Assembly (NCBI GenBank): GCA_029959865.1
Contig: JASCPE010000002.1
Coordinates: forward strand, 124,001 to 188,000
Direction: 5' to 3'
Origin: Microbacteriaceae bacterium PS02070
Lineage (GTDB): Bacteria > Actinomycetota > Actinomycetes > Actinomycetales > Microbacteriaceae
Length of the DNA: 64,000 bases
Shown: piece after piece, positions 53,890 to 62,618 of the stretch
Layout: each line of letters begins with the position of its first letter
Numbering within the stretch: the stretch's first letter is position 1
Made by a program: the position numbers and the translations under genes
The notes under the pieces: generated by a model
The model's input: only the letters and a program-made list of their open reading frames with translations
Databases searched by the model: none
Told to the model about the DNA's origin: nothing

Positions 53890-53906
53890 ATACCCCAGGG
53901 GGGTAT
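53890..53906 (+). promoter_or_regulatory. CsoR-like copper operator upstream of copA
   Basis: ATACCCCAGGGGGGTAT is a 7-3-7 palindrome of the kind bound by CsoR-family copper sensors. A possible -10 box (TATGGT, 53904-53909) overlaps its right arm, so bound repressor would block the promoter. No csoR gene is present in this window. Confidence 0.65.
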
Positions 53907-53951
53907 GGTGGTTATCGCGACCGTACACGTCGTGAATCGTAGTGAGAGAGC

Positions 53952-56333
53952 ATGATGTCTGACCGTCCCACCGCTCGAGAAGCCATCCTCGATATCGAGG
54001 GCATGACCTGCGCAAGCTGCGTGGCCCGCGTGGAGAAGCGACTCCAGAGAGTAGATGGGGTCAGCGCGTCGGTGAACCTCGCCACGGAGTCCGCCCGGGT
54101 CACGTACCCCGACTCGGTCGCCCCCGATGCGCTCGTGCGGGCCGTGAAGGAGGCAGGCTATGACGCCCGCGTGCGGGTGCGTCCGCTCCCTCCGTCGCCC
54201 GCCGCGCTCGAGCACCACGCCACGGATGCCCACACGGAGCCCGCGTCGCCCCTCACCCCCGCGGTGCACGATCATGCAGAACACGCCGCGCAGACCACAC
54301 ATCCGGCGGCGTCAGAGTCGGTGCACCCCGCCGAAGGTGCCCATAGCCATACCGATACGCACACCGGGCCCCACACCGCCCACAATCACGACACGCGCGG
54401 GGTTCTGCCCCGTCTGATCGTCTCGACGATCCTCAGCATTCCGGTGGTCATCCTCGCGATGGTTCCGGCATGGCAATTCCCCGGGTGGCAGTGGGTCTCG
54501 CTCGCCCTTGCAACGCCCGTCGTGCTGTGGGGCGGATGGCCGTTCCACCTCTCGACGATCCGCACCGCTCGCCACGGTGCCATGACGATGGACACGCTCA
54601 TCACCCTGGGCACGATGGCCGCGTTCGTCTGGAGCCTGTGGGCGCTGTTCTGGGGAGGGGCGGGACGCATTGGGATGACGCACGAGTTCGCCCTCTTCGG
54701 CGTCTCGCACCACCCCGGTGAGCTCATCTACCTCGAGGTCGCGACCGCGGTGACCATGTTCCTCCTGCTCGGACGGTACATCGAGGGCCGCTCTCGCCGC
54801 CGTGCCGGAGCCGCGCTGCATGCGCTCATCAACCTCGCGGCGAAGGATGTCGAACGCGAAGACGGGGTGCGTATCCCCATCCAGCAGCTCCGTGTCGGAG
54901 ACACCTTCGTCGTCCGCCCCGGCGAGAAGGTGGCGACCGATGGCGTTGTCGTCTCCGGTCGTGCGTCGGTGGACCAGAGCATGATGACGGGGGAGTCCCT
55001 GCCGATTGAGGTGACGGAGGGCACCGCCGTCACCGGCGGGACGATCGCGCAGGACGGCCGCCTTGTGGTGAGGGCCAGCTCCGTCGGTGACGACACCCGG
55101 CTGGCGCACATGGCCCGTCTCGTAGAGGATGCGCAGGCAGGTAAGAGCCAGATTCAGCGGCTTGCCGACCGGATCTCGGCGGTCTTCGTGCCGATTGTGA
55201 TCGCTCTGGCGGCCGTCACCGTGCTCGCGTGGGTCCTGGCCGGGCAACCGATCTCGGCGGGCTTCACTGCCGGTGTGGCTGTCCTCATCATCGCGTGCCC
55301 TTGTGCCCTCGGCCTTGCGACCCCGATCGCGATCCTGGTGGGCACCGGCCGTGGTGCCCAGCTCGGTGTTCTGATCACCGGGCCTGAAGCGCTCGAAGGC
55401 GCCGACCGAATCGATACCGTGGTCCTCGACAAGACCGGCACCGTGACCCAGGGCGTGATGAACGTCGCCGACGTCACGACGATCGACGGCGCAGATCCCG
55501 ACCGCGCCCGCATCCTCGTGGGGTCCCTCGAAGCAGCGAGCGAACACCCGCTGGCCGCCGCCGTGGGCCGATGGGCGGGCGGGGCGCAACCGGTCTCCGA
55601 CTTTCGCAACGTCCCCGGGCGTGGGGTCACCGGAATCGTCGATGGGGTCACCGTCTTCGCCGGGAATCCAGCGTTCGCCGCGGAGAAGGCTGGTGGAGAG
55701 GCCGGCGAGGTCACCGCAGCCCTCGAGCGTGCCGCCGCCGACGGCGCCAGCGCTATCGTCGCCGGCTGGGACGGCCACGTGCGGGTCGTCTTCGCGGTCT
55801 CCGACACCGACCGCGCGGACAGCGCGGACTCGATCGCGCAGCTGCGTGAGATGGGACTGGACGTCATCCTCCTCACCGGTGACAGTGACGCCGCGGCGCA
55901 CGCCGCCGCTCGGCGGGTCGGCATCGATCAGGTTGTCGCCGGCGTGCTGCCGGAGGGCAAGGTCGCCGAAGTAGCCAGGCTACAGGCGGTGGGGAAAAAG
56001 GTTGCGATGGTCGGCGACGGCGTCAACGACGCGGCCGCACTCGCCACCGCCGACCTCGGCATTGCGATGGGTGGGGGAACCGACGCCGCCATGCACGCGA
56101 GCGACATCACGATTGCCGGCTCGGGGCTGGCCCAGGTCGTCACGGCGCTGCGGCTGAGTCGTCGCACGATGCGCATCATCCGGCAGAACCTGTTCTGGGC
56201 GTTCGCATACAACGTGGCCGCGATCCCACTGGCCGCATTCGGGTTGCTCAATCCGATGATCGCCGGCGCTGCGATGGCCTTCTCCAGCGTCTTCGTGGTC
56301 CTCAACAGCCTCCGCCTCCGCCGCGCCGCATAA
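53952..56333 (+). CDS. copA: Copper-exporting P-type ATPase
   Basis: A 793-residue P1B-type ATPase that pumps Cu+ out of the cytoplasm. An N-terminal metal-binding domain has the GMTCASC motif (17-23). An unusual His-rich linker follows (about residues 95-145, with repeated HDH, HSH and HNH patterns). Then come the membrane domain with the CPC ion motif (449-451), the actuator TGES (346-349), the phosphorylated Asp493 in DKTGT and [10 protein letters not shown] near the C-terminus. The CPC motif and CsoR-type operator indicate copper or silver. ATG 53952 and ATG 53955 are alternative starts. Two 83-bp palindromes follow the gene. Confidence 0.95.
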   Translation: MMSDRPTAREAILDIEGMTCASCVARVEKRLQRVDGVSASVNLATESARVTYPDSVAPDALVRAVKEAGYDARVRVRPLPPSPAALEHHATDAHTEPASPLTPAVHDHAEHAAQTTHPAASESVHPAEGAHSHTDTHTGPHTAHNHDTRGVLPRLIVSTILSIPVVILAMVPAWQFPGWQWVSLALATPVVLWGGWPFHLSTIRTARHGAMTMDTLITLGTMAAFVWSLWALFWGGAGRIGMTHEFALFGVSHHPGELIYLEVATAVTMFLLLGRYIEGRSRRRAGAALHALINLAAKDVEREDGVRIPIQQLRVGDTFVVRPGEKVATDGVVVSGRASVDQSMMTGESLPIEVTEGTAVTGGTIAQDGRLVVRASSVGDDTRLAHMARLVEDAQAGKSQIQRLADRISAVFVPIVIALAAVTVLAWVLAGQPISAGFTAGVAVLIIACPCALGLATPIAILVGTGRGAQLGVLITGPEALEGADRIDTVVLDKTGTVTQGVMNVADVTTIDGADPDRARILVGSLEAASEHPLAAAVGRWAGGAQPVSDFRNVPGRGVTGIVDGVTVFAGNPAFAAEKAGGEAGEVTAALERAAADGASAIVAGWDGHVRVVFAVSDTDRADSADSIAQLREMGLDVILLTGDSDAAAHAAARRVGIDQVVAGVLPEGKVAEVARLQAVGKKVAMVGDGVNDAAALATADLGIAMGGGTDAAMHASDITIAGSGLAQVVTALRLSRRTMRIIRQNLFWAFAYNVAAIPLAAFGLLNPMIAGAAMAFSSVFVVLNSLRLRRAA

Positions 56334-56381
56334 CCGTCTCCGTCGCGTCACACGTGCCTGACCCCCTCCGGATGCGACGCC

Positions 56382-56464
56382 GCACAACTGCGGCGTCGCT
56401 GGGCAACACGCCGGGGCCGGCGCGTGCGCGCTCGGCGTGTCGGGCCTGGCCGCCGCAGTTGTGC
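56382..56464. repeat. 83-bp nested palindrome, copy F
   Basis: The left outer arm starts at 56382 and the right arm ends at 56464, with one mismatch in 16. Inner arms ACACGCCG (56406-56413) and CGGCGTGT (56433-56440) are perfect. The preceding 30 or so bases, including CCCCTCCGGATGCGACGCC, recur before copy G. Confidence 0.95.
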
Positions 56465-56544
56465 TGCCCGGCGGGTGTGGCAGGAGCGCCTTTGACGCCG
56501 CGTCCCGCCCTGCCACGTGCCTGACCCCCTCCGGATGCGACGCC

Positions 56545-56627
56545 GCACAACTGCGGCGTCGCCGGGCAACACGCCCGGGCTGGCAGGCGTGGGCTCGGCG
56601 TGTCGGTCCGAGACGCCGCAGTTGTGT
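56545..56627. repeat. 83-bp nested palindrome, copy G
   Basis: It starts 163 bases after copy F with the same left flank. The right outer arm ends in T rather than C, and the inner left arm has one mismatch (ACACGCCC at 56569-56576); the inner right arm is at 56596-56603. Confidence 0.95.
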
Positions 56628-56744
56628 TGGTGGAACACCGGCGGGGCCGTGCGCCCGCGTGGGTGAGCGACGCCGCGCGGGTGGGGTGAGCGACGCGGCG
56701 CGATGGGCGCGGGCGAAGGAACACGCTCAGGGCGCCGGGTCGGG

Positions 56745-56750
56745 TAGAAT
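56745..56750 (+). promoter_or_regulatory. -10 box for the helicase gene
   Basis: TAGAAT would start transcription near 56757. Unlike most promoters in this window it leaves a long leader before the ATG at 56918. Confidence 0.5.
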
Positions 56751-56756
56751 GGTTGC

Positions 56757-56917
56757 GGCGCAAGAATCACCGACGTCGCAGCTCGCAGAAGCGAGTACCC
56801 GTGGCCGGACGATTCAGCGCTCGATACACATCCCGCGACGCTCCACCGGTCGCGGCACGATCGCCCCGTGACGGTTCACGGGGATGGCCATCCGGCCACA
56901 GACAGCTCAGGAGAAGC
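56757..56917 (+). promoter_or_regulatory. Long structured 5' leader of the helicase mRNA
   Basis: About 160 untranslated bases. They include a perfect hairpin CCCCGTGA/TCACGGGG (56864-56883, loop CGGT), a small stem CTCGC/GCGAG near 56782-56796 and the AGGAGAAGC ribosome binding site. The leader is exceptional here and could carry post-transcriptional control, but no known riboswitch class is recognised. Confidence 0.45.
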
Positions 56918-59062
56918 ATGCCGACCACGGCACCCGCGCAGACGCGTCGTCGCGGCGGATCATCCGCCCGCCGCGACGAAGATGCGCCCATCATCCCCAT
57001 CCTCGCCCGCAAGGTGCGCGAGGTCGAAGCCAAGGCTCAGCGCGGCAAGCTCGGCCCGACCAATCGCGTCAAGTTCCAGGTCATCGCCTTCCTCGTGCGC
57101 GAAGAGCGCGCACGCGTCAAGGCCGACGACCAGCTTGCCGCCGGTACCCGTGCCGAGTTGCTCAAGCGTCTCGACGGTGTCGCAACGATCCTGGCCAAGA
57201 CCGCGGCACGCGATACCTCCCTCATTCAGCTGCTCGAGGTCGACCAGGCAACGTCGCCGGTCGCGAAGCGCATGCGCCGAGACTGGCTGCTGGAGTCGGG
57301 CGCAGAGCTCGCCCCCGACGAACTCATCATCACCGACGTCGCGCCCGTCACGATTCAGTCGGTCCCCGCCGCGCTCGCCGAGCGGCAGGTCGTGCCACCG
57401 CAGATCGAAGCGCGCCGCGAGTACCACCCCTTCCTCGCTCCCGACCTCACCCTGCGCCAACCTGTCGCCACCCCGCGTCGCCGACTGGACGGCTGGGAGC
57501 TCATGGGTCCGCTCTACAAGGCGTTCGAGAGCGGGGCGGGCGGGGGAGCGGCCAGCATGGAGCTCCCGCCCGTGCCCGAGTTCGATCGAGTGTCCCCGAA
57601 GGGTCTCGAGGTCATGCCGCACCAATCGCGGTTCCTCGAAGAGGTGCGTTTGGGTCACCGTTCCTTCCTCCTCGCCGACGAGCCCGGCCTCGGCAAGACC
57701 GCGCAGTCGGTCCTTGCCGCCTCCCTCGCGAACGCGTATCCGCTCCTTGCCGTCGTCCCCAATGTCGTCAAGATGAACTGGGCGCGCGAGGTCGAGCGCT
57801 GGACGCCGCAGCGCCGCGCGACGGTCATCCAGGGCGATGGCGAGAACATCGATGCCTTCGCCGATGTGTTCATCGTCAACTACGAGGTGCTGGACCGACA
57901 CCTGTCGTGGCTGTCATCCATCGGCCTGAAGGGGATCGTCGTCGACGAGGCGCACTTCATCAAGAACCTCTCGTCTCAGCGCTCGCGCAACGTCCTCTCC
58001 CTCGCGACACAGCTTCGCGAGCAGACCCGCGACCCGCTCATGCTCGCCCTGACCGGTACGCCCCTAATCAACGACGTCGAGGACTTCGACGCGATCTGGC
58101 GCTTCCTCGGCTGGACCAACGGCGAGAAGCCGGGTCCCGCTCTCATGGACAAGCTCGATGCCACCGGCCTCACCCCGGCGGACAAGGCGTTCTACCCCGA
58201 GGCCCGCGAGGCGGTCATCTCGATGGGAATCGTGCGCCGTAAGAAGAAGGACGTCGCCGCGGATCTTCCGGACAAGCTCATCGCCGACCTCCCCGTGGAG
58301 TTGGACGACGAGTTCGGTCGCTCCATCCGCGAAGCCGAGCGGGAGCTCGCCGACCGCCTTGCCGCGAAGTACCGCCGCATCATCGAAGCCCGCGGAGACC
58401 GTGTGCTCATCGGCGAGGTCGACGAGGACATCGTGCGCCTCGTGGCCGAGGGCGAGTTGGAAGAGTCGAAGGCGTCGGGGGCCGGTGGGGACAATGTCTT
58501 CACGATGGTCCGCAAGATCGGCCAGGCAAAGGCGGGCCTCGCGGCCGACTACGCCGTCCAGCTCCAGCGTTCGGTCGGCAAGGTGGTCTTCTTCGCCAAG
58601 CACATCGACGTGATGGACACCGCCGAAGCTGCCTTCGCCGCTGCGGGTCTGCGTACCGTCTCCATCCGCGGGGAGCAGTCCACGCCCGCACGCCAGGAAG
58701 CCATCGATGCGTTCAACAACGACCCAGACGTCGCAATCGCGGTGTGTTCGCTCACCGCTGCGGGCGTCGGTCTGAACATGCAGGTGGCGTCGAACGTCGT
58801 CTTGGCAGAACTGAGCTGGACAGCCGCGGAACAGACCCAGGCGATCGACCGCGTTCACCGCATCGGACAGGAAGAGCCGGTCACTGCGTGGCGGATCATC
58901 GCTGCACACACCGTTGACGCGAAGATCGCCGAACTGATCGACTCGAAGCAGGGGTTGGCGGCCCGGGCTCTGGACGGCGAAGCCGTCGACCCGGCGTCGA
59001 GCGACTCCGTGCAGCTGTCGGCGCTCAAGCACTTGCTGCGGCAGGCGCTCGGCGCAGAGTAG
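56918..59062 (+). CDS. SNF2-family DEAD/DEAH helicase-like ATPase
   Basis: A 714-residue superfamily 2 ATPase. The N-terminal 220 residues are basic and helical and not clearly assignable. The helicase core follows: ADEPGLGKT (Walker A near 253-261), the DEAH box at 343-346, ALTGTPLIN and, in the second lobe, QAIDRVHRIGQ (motif VI), a hallmark of SNF2 remodellers. It probably translocates on duplex DNA, but its partner or target is unknown, and no methylase or nuclease is adjacent. The ATG at 56918 follows AGGAG; the frame is open further upstream into the leader. Confidence 0.88.
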   Translation: MPTTAPAQTRRRGGSSARRDEDAPIIPILARKVREVEAKAQRGKLGPTNRVKFQVIAFLVREERARVKADDQLAAGTRAELLKRLDGVATILAKTAARDTSLIQLLEVDQATSPVAKRMRRDWLLESGAELAPDELIITDVAPVTIQSVPAALAERQVVPPQIEARREYHPFLAPDLTLRQPVATPRRRLDGWELMGPLYKAFESGAGGGAASMELPPVPEFDRVSPKGLEVMPHQSRFLEEVRLGHRSFLLADEPGLGKTAQSVLAASLANAYPLLAVVPNVVKMNWAREVERWTPQRRATVIQGDGENIDAFADVFIVNYEVLDRHLSWLSSIGLKGIVVDEAHFIKNLSSQRSRNVLSLATQLREQTRDPLMLALTGTPLINDVEDFDAIWRFLGWTNGEKPGPALMDKLDATGLTPADKAFYPEAREAVISMGIVRRKKKDVAADLPDKLIADLPVELDDEFGRSIREAERELADRLAAKYRRIIEARGDRVLIGEVDEDIVRLVAEGELEESKASGAGGDNVFTMVRKIGQAKAGLAADYAVQLQRSVGKVVFFAKHIDVMDTAEAAFAAAGLRTVSIRGEQSTPARQEAIDAFNNDPDVAIAVCSLTAAGVGLNMQVASNVVLAELSWTAAEQTQAIDRVHRIGQEEPVTAWRIIAAHTVDAKIAELIDSKQGLAARALDGEAVDPASSDSVQLSALKHLLRQALGAE

Positions 59063-59108
59063 TTCTCGCCTCGCGCTCGCCGTCACGACAGTCTGCGCGA
59101 GCCGATTT

Positions 59109-59179
59109 CGCGAGAGTGCACGCCCGTGTTGAGGCTGCGGTGTTTGCATGCTGTTTCGCCACGGGCGTGCAGTCTCGCG
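59109..59179. repeat. 71-bp inverted repeat between helicase gene and pfkA
   Basis: CGCGAGAGTGCACGCCCGTG (59109-59128) and CACGGGCGTGCAGTCTCGCG (59160-59179) are 20-base inverted arms with one mismatch around a 31-base centre. It differs in sequence from the 83-bp family. It may be the helicase terminator or a second repeat family. Confidence 0.8.
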
Positions 59180-59289
59180 GGCCATGGCGTCGAGCCTAGC
59201 CGGGGGCCAGTGACGGCCGCCCGACGGGGAGTGTAAGGTCAAAATTGGCGACGGAGCCGACCATCCATCCGACCCGAAGGATCATCTCT

Positions 59290-60318
59290 ATGAAGATCGG
59301 CATTCTCACCAGCGGGGGCGACTGCCCCGGTCTGAACGCGGTCATCCGCGGCATCGTCTTGAAGGCGTCCATCGCCTACGACATCGAGCTCGTCGGCATC
59401 CGGGATGGGTGGCGCGGAGTCGTCGACGGCGACTTCTTCCCGCTGACCCGCCACGAGGTGAAGGGCCTGTCCAAGGTGGGCGGCACGATCCTCGGCACGA
59501 GCCGGACGAACCCCTACGAGGGCCCGCGCGGCGGCGCCGAGAACATCTCCAAGACGCTGTACGGTCACCACATCGACGGCATCATTGCGATCGGTGGCGA
59601 GGGCACTCTCGCAGCCGCGAACCGCCTCGCCGGCGACGGCATCAATGTCATCGGAGTTCCGAAGACGATCGACAATGACCTGCGCGGAACGGACTACTCG
59701 TTCGGATTCGATACGGCTGTCAACATCGCCAGTGAGGCCATGGACCGGCTGCGCACGACCGGCGACTCGCACCAACGGTGCATGGTCGCAGAGGTGATGG
59801 GTCGGCACGTCGGGTGGATCGCCCTGCACGCGGGGATGGCTTCCGGCGCCCACGTCATCTGCATCCCGGAGGTGCCTCTCTCCATCGATGAGATCGTCTC
59901 GCTCGTTTCGAAGGCGCATGACCGCGGGCGCGCGCCGCTCGTCGTCGTCTCCGAAGGCTTCACTCTGAAGGGGATGGACGAGGCCTACAGCGACAAGGGC
60001 CTGGACGCATTCAACCGTCCGCGCCTCGGCGGCATCGCTGAGGTCCTCGCACCGGAGATCGAGAAGCTGACGGGCATTGAGACCCGCGCCACCGTCCTCG
60101 GGCACATCCAGCGCGGCGGCTCACCGTCGGCATTCGACCGTGTACTGGCGACACGACTCGGCCTTGCTGCCGCTGACGCGGTGCACGATCAAGCGTGGGG
60201 AAAGATGGTCGCGCTGCACAACACCGACATCGTGCGCATCCCGTTCGAGGACGCGCTCGGCGAGCTCAACTCTGTGCCGCAGTACCGTTACGACGAAGCT
60301 GCGGTGCTCTTCGGCTGA
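59290..60318 (+). CDS. pfkA: 6-phosphofructokinase
   Basis: A 342-residue PFK that phosphorylates fructose-6-phosphate in glycolysis. The N-terminus has TSGGDCPGLNAVIRG. The donor-site motif is GGEGT (102-106) with PKTIDND at 124-130. Gly105, where pyrophosphate-dependent enzymes have Asp, predicts ATP as donor despite the Lys in PKTIDND, the combination seen in group III actinobacterial ATP-PFKs. The ATG at 59290 follows GAAGGA; a TAAGGT at 59234-59239 may be the -10 box. Its 3' end overlaps the converging S9 peptidase gene by 31 bases. Confidence 0.94.
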   Translation: MKIGILTSGGDCPGLNAVIRGIVLKASIAYDIELVGIRDGWRGVVDGDFFPLTRHEVKGLSKVGGTILGTSRTNPYEGPRGGAENISKTLYGHHIDGIIAIGGEGTLAAANRLAGDGINVIGVPKTIDNDLRGTDYSFGFDTAVNIASEAMDRLRTTGDSHQRCMVAEVMGRHVGWIALHAGMASGAHVICIPEVPLSIDEIVSLVSKAHDRGRAPLVVVSEGFTLKGMDEAYSDKGLDAFNRPRLGGIAEVLAPEIEKLTGIETRATVLGHIQRGGSPSAFDRVLATRLGLAAADAVHDQAWGKMVALHNTDIVRIPFEDALGELNSVPQYRYDEAAVLFG

Positions 60319-62438
60319 TCCGTCTCCGCGAGCCCGAGGACGTCGAGGAGCCAGGCGATCTCGAACGCACGCTCGCGCCACGCGTTGTAGCGTCCGCTCA
60401 CGCCTCCGTGGCCGGCGACCATCTCACACTTGAGGAGGGCGTCGGCACCGACCTCGCGGAGTCGTGCGACCCATTTTGCGGGCTCGACGTACAGGACGCG
60501 AGTGTCGTTGAGCGAGGTCACGGCGAGGATACGCGGGTAGTCGACGCCTTCGCGCACGTTCTCGTAGGGCGTGTAGCTCTTCATATATGCGTACACGTCG
60601 GCATTGTGGAGCGGGTCTCCCCATTCGTCCCATTCGATGACCGTGAGGGGGAGGGACGGGTCCAGGATCGAGGTCAAAGCATCAACGAACGGAACATCGG
60701 CGAGGATGCCGGCGAAGAGCTCGGGGGCGAGATTCGCGACGGCACCCATCAGCAATCCGCCCGCTGAGCCGCCTTCTGCCACGAGCTGCTCGGGGGAGGA
60801 GTACCCGTCCGCGATGAGATGTCGGGCGGCCGCGACGAAGTCGGTGAACGTGTTGCGCTTGGCAAGGAGCTTGCCGTCCTCGTACCACTGCCGGCCGAGT
60901 TCGCCACCACCGCGAACGTGTGCCACCGCGAAGACAACACCGCGATCCAGAAGCGAAAGGCGCGCGACGGAGAAGGCCGGATCGATCGATGTCTCATACG
61001 AGCCATACCCGTACAGGTGCACGGGCCGGGGTGCCTTCCCCGGCTCACCGAACGAGCGCTTCCACACGAGCGAGACGGGGACCTTCGTCCCGTCGTCCGC
61101 GGATGCCCACACCCGAGCCTGCCCGTAGTCCGTCGGGTCGTATCCACCGAGGACAGGCTGCTGCTTGAGCTGAGTCAGGGTGGCGCTGGTCACGTCGTAA
61201 TCGAAGACCGTGCTGGGCGTGACGAACGAGCCGAACCCGAGACGCACGACGGGCGGCGCCCATTCCGGATTCCCGCCGGCGCCGACGGCGTAGAGCGGCT
61301 CGTCGAAGGCGACTTCGGACACCGCGTGCGATTCATAGTCGAGCAGGCCAACGCGGGGAAGACCGTCGCGGCGGTAAGCAACGACGCCCCAATCGCGGAA
61401 GGTATCGACGTCGAGGAGGCGTGTGCCGGGGGTGTGCGGCAGGACCACGGTGCGCTCACCGGACGGGTCCGAAGCATCGACGCGGACGAGTTCGAAGTCG
61501 AGCGCGCCCTCGTTGTGCAGAACGTAGAGGACATCTCGGCCATCGATGACGGCATCGCTGACGGAGTACTCGACGCCCTCCTTACGGGGCCAGATCGATC
61601 TCGGGGTCTGCCGGAGGTCGGTGGCATCGACGAGATATTCCTCTGTGGTGATGGAAGAACCGACGCCGATCATGAGGTATCGGTCGCTGCGAGTGAATCC
61701 GGCGCCGACCCAGAACCGTTCGTCGGGCTCGTGAAAGAGGCGCACTGCGTCGGCAGGTTCGCTGCCGATCTCGTGGAGCCACACCGTGTCCGGTCGCCAC
61801 GCATCGTCGACGGTCGTGTAGACGATGTGACCGCCGTCGGGAGACAGGCTGGCGCCGGAGAACGTGCCGGTGATGACGTCGGGCAGATCCTCGCCGGTGT
61901 CCAGATCGCGTACGCGCAGGGTGTACCGTTCGTCACCCTCCGTGTCGATACCGAACAGCAGCCTGCGACCGTCGGTGGAGATATCGAAGGAGCCGATCGA
62001 GAAGAAGTCGTGCCCCTCGGCTTCGACGTTGCCGTCCAGAAGCACTTGCTCTCCCGGGACGTCGCTGTCAGCAGTCAGCTGCGGCGGTGTCCAGTCCTGG
62101 GGATCGGTGATCGGAGCGCGGCAGTGGATTCCGTACTGCTTCCCTTCGACGGTGCGTCCGTAGTACCACCAGGTCCCTCGACGCACGGGGACCGAGAGAT
62201 CCGTCTCCTGAGTGCGTCCCTTGATCTCGGAGAAGACCTGCTCGCGAAGGCTCGCGAGGTGTGACGTGCGGGCGGCCGTGTAGGCGTTCTCTGCCCGCAG
62301 GTGCGCGAGGACCTGTTCGTCGTCCTTGCCTCGCAGCCACTCGTACGGGTCGGTGAAGGCGTCGCCGTGATGGCTTCGGACCGTGTCCTTCCGCTCGGCG
62401 ACCGGGGGTGAAGAGGGCGAAGGCGTGGACTCGGGCAC
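60288..62438 (-). CDS. S9-family prolyl oligopeptidase (protease II-like)
   Basis: A 716-residue cytoplasmic serine peptidase. The N-terminal seven-bladed propeller (about residues 70-410) precedes an alpha/beta hydrolase domain with the triad Ser558 (GGSAGG), Asp645 (SLNDTRV) and His677 (GHGG). GSYETSIDP, RGGGELGRQWYEDGKL and EWGDPLHNADVY match oligopeptidase B/protease II, which cuts short peptides after basic residues. The GTG start is supported by a TAGCGT box six bases upstream. Its C-terminus is encoded opposite the end of pfkA. Confidence 0.92.
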   Translation of the reverse strand: MPESTPSPSSPPVAERKDTVRSHHGDAFTDPYEWLRGKDDEQVLAHLRAENAYTAARTSHLASLREQVFSEIKGRTQETDLSVPVRRGTWWYYGRTVEGKQYGIHCRAPITDPQDWTPPQLTADSDVPGEQVLLDGNVEAEGHDFFSIGSFDISTDGRRLLFGIDTEGDERYTLRVRDLDTGEDLPDVITGTFSGASLSPDGGHIVYTTVDDAWRPDTVWLHEIGSEPADAVRLFHEPDERFWVGAGFTRSDRYLMIGVGSSITTEEYLVDATDLRQTPRSIWPRKEGVEYSVSDAVIDGRDVLYVLHNEGALDFELVRVDASDPSGERTVVLPHTPGTRLLDVDTFRDWGVVAYRRDGLPRVGLLDYESHAVSEVAFDEPLYAVGAGGNPEWAPPVVRLGFGSFVTPSTVFDYDVTSATLTQLKQQPVLGGYDPTDYGQARVWASADDGTKVPVSLVWKRSFGEPGKAPRPVHLYGYGSYETSIDPAFSVARLSLLDRGVVFAVAHVRGGGELGRQWYEDGKLLAKRNTFTDFVAAARHLIADGYSSPEQLVAEGGSAGGLLMGAVANLAPELFAGILADVPFVDALTSILDPSLPLTVIEWDEWGDPLHNADVYAYMKSYTPYENVREGVDYPRILAVTSLNDTRVLYVEPAKWVARLREVGADALLKCEMVAGHGGVSGRYNAWRERAFEIAWLLDVLGLAETDQPKSTAASS

Positions 62439-62444
62439 GCACCA

Positions 62445-62450
62445 ACGCTA
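62445..62450 (-). promoter_or_regulatory. -10 box for the S9 peptidase
   Basis: TAGCGT on the minus strand lies six bases before the GTG at 62438, the leaderless spacing common in this window. Confidence 0.6.
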
Positions 62451-62538
62451 ACGGATGCTCCGTGCGCCGCAACTGGAACGAGATGAGCGTTCGCGGACCG
62501 GGCCGCGGGTGTGCGAAGATTCTGTCCGTCCGGTTGCC

Positions 62539-62560
62539 GGACCATGAACACGCGGTGAAC
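62539..62560. promoter_or_regulatory. Possible PHO box upstream of the phosphate transporter
   Basis: Two adjacent 11-base units, GGACCATGAAC and ACGCGGTGAAC, share TGAAC at the same position. On the other strand they read GTTCA..., like the 11-base direct repeats bound by PhoP in Streptomyces. The site is 59 bases before the pit start. Confidence 0.4.
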
Positions 62561-62618
62561 TGTTCGTTCGCTCCCGCCGACACCGTCGGCTCACCCATCC
62601 ACCAAACGAAAGCGAACA

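Larger units (their letters stand above)
56334..56917. other. Intergenic region with paired repeats, promoter and long leader
   Basis: This 584-base gap holds two 83-bp palindromes (56382-56464 and 56545-56627), then about 115 bases with nothing I recognise, then a promoter (-10 box at 56745-56750) and a 5' leader of about 160 bases for the helicase gene. Open frames crossing it are not conserved-looking and are not called as genes. Confidence 0.75.
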
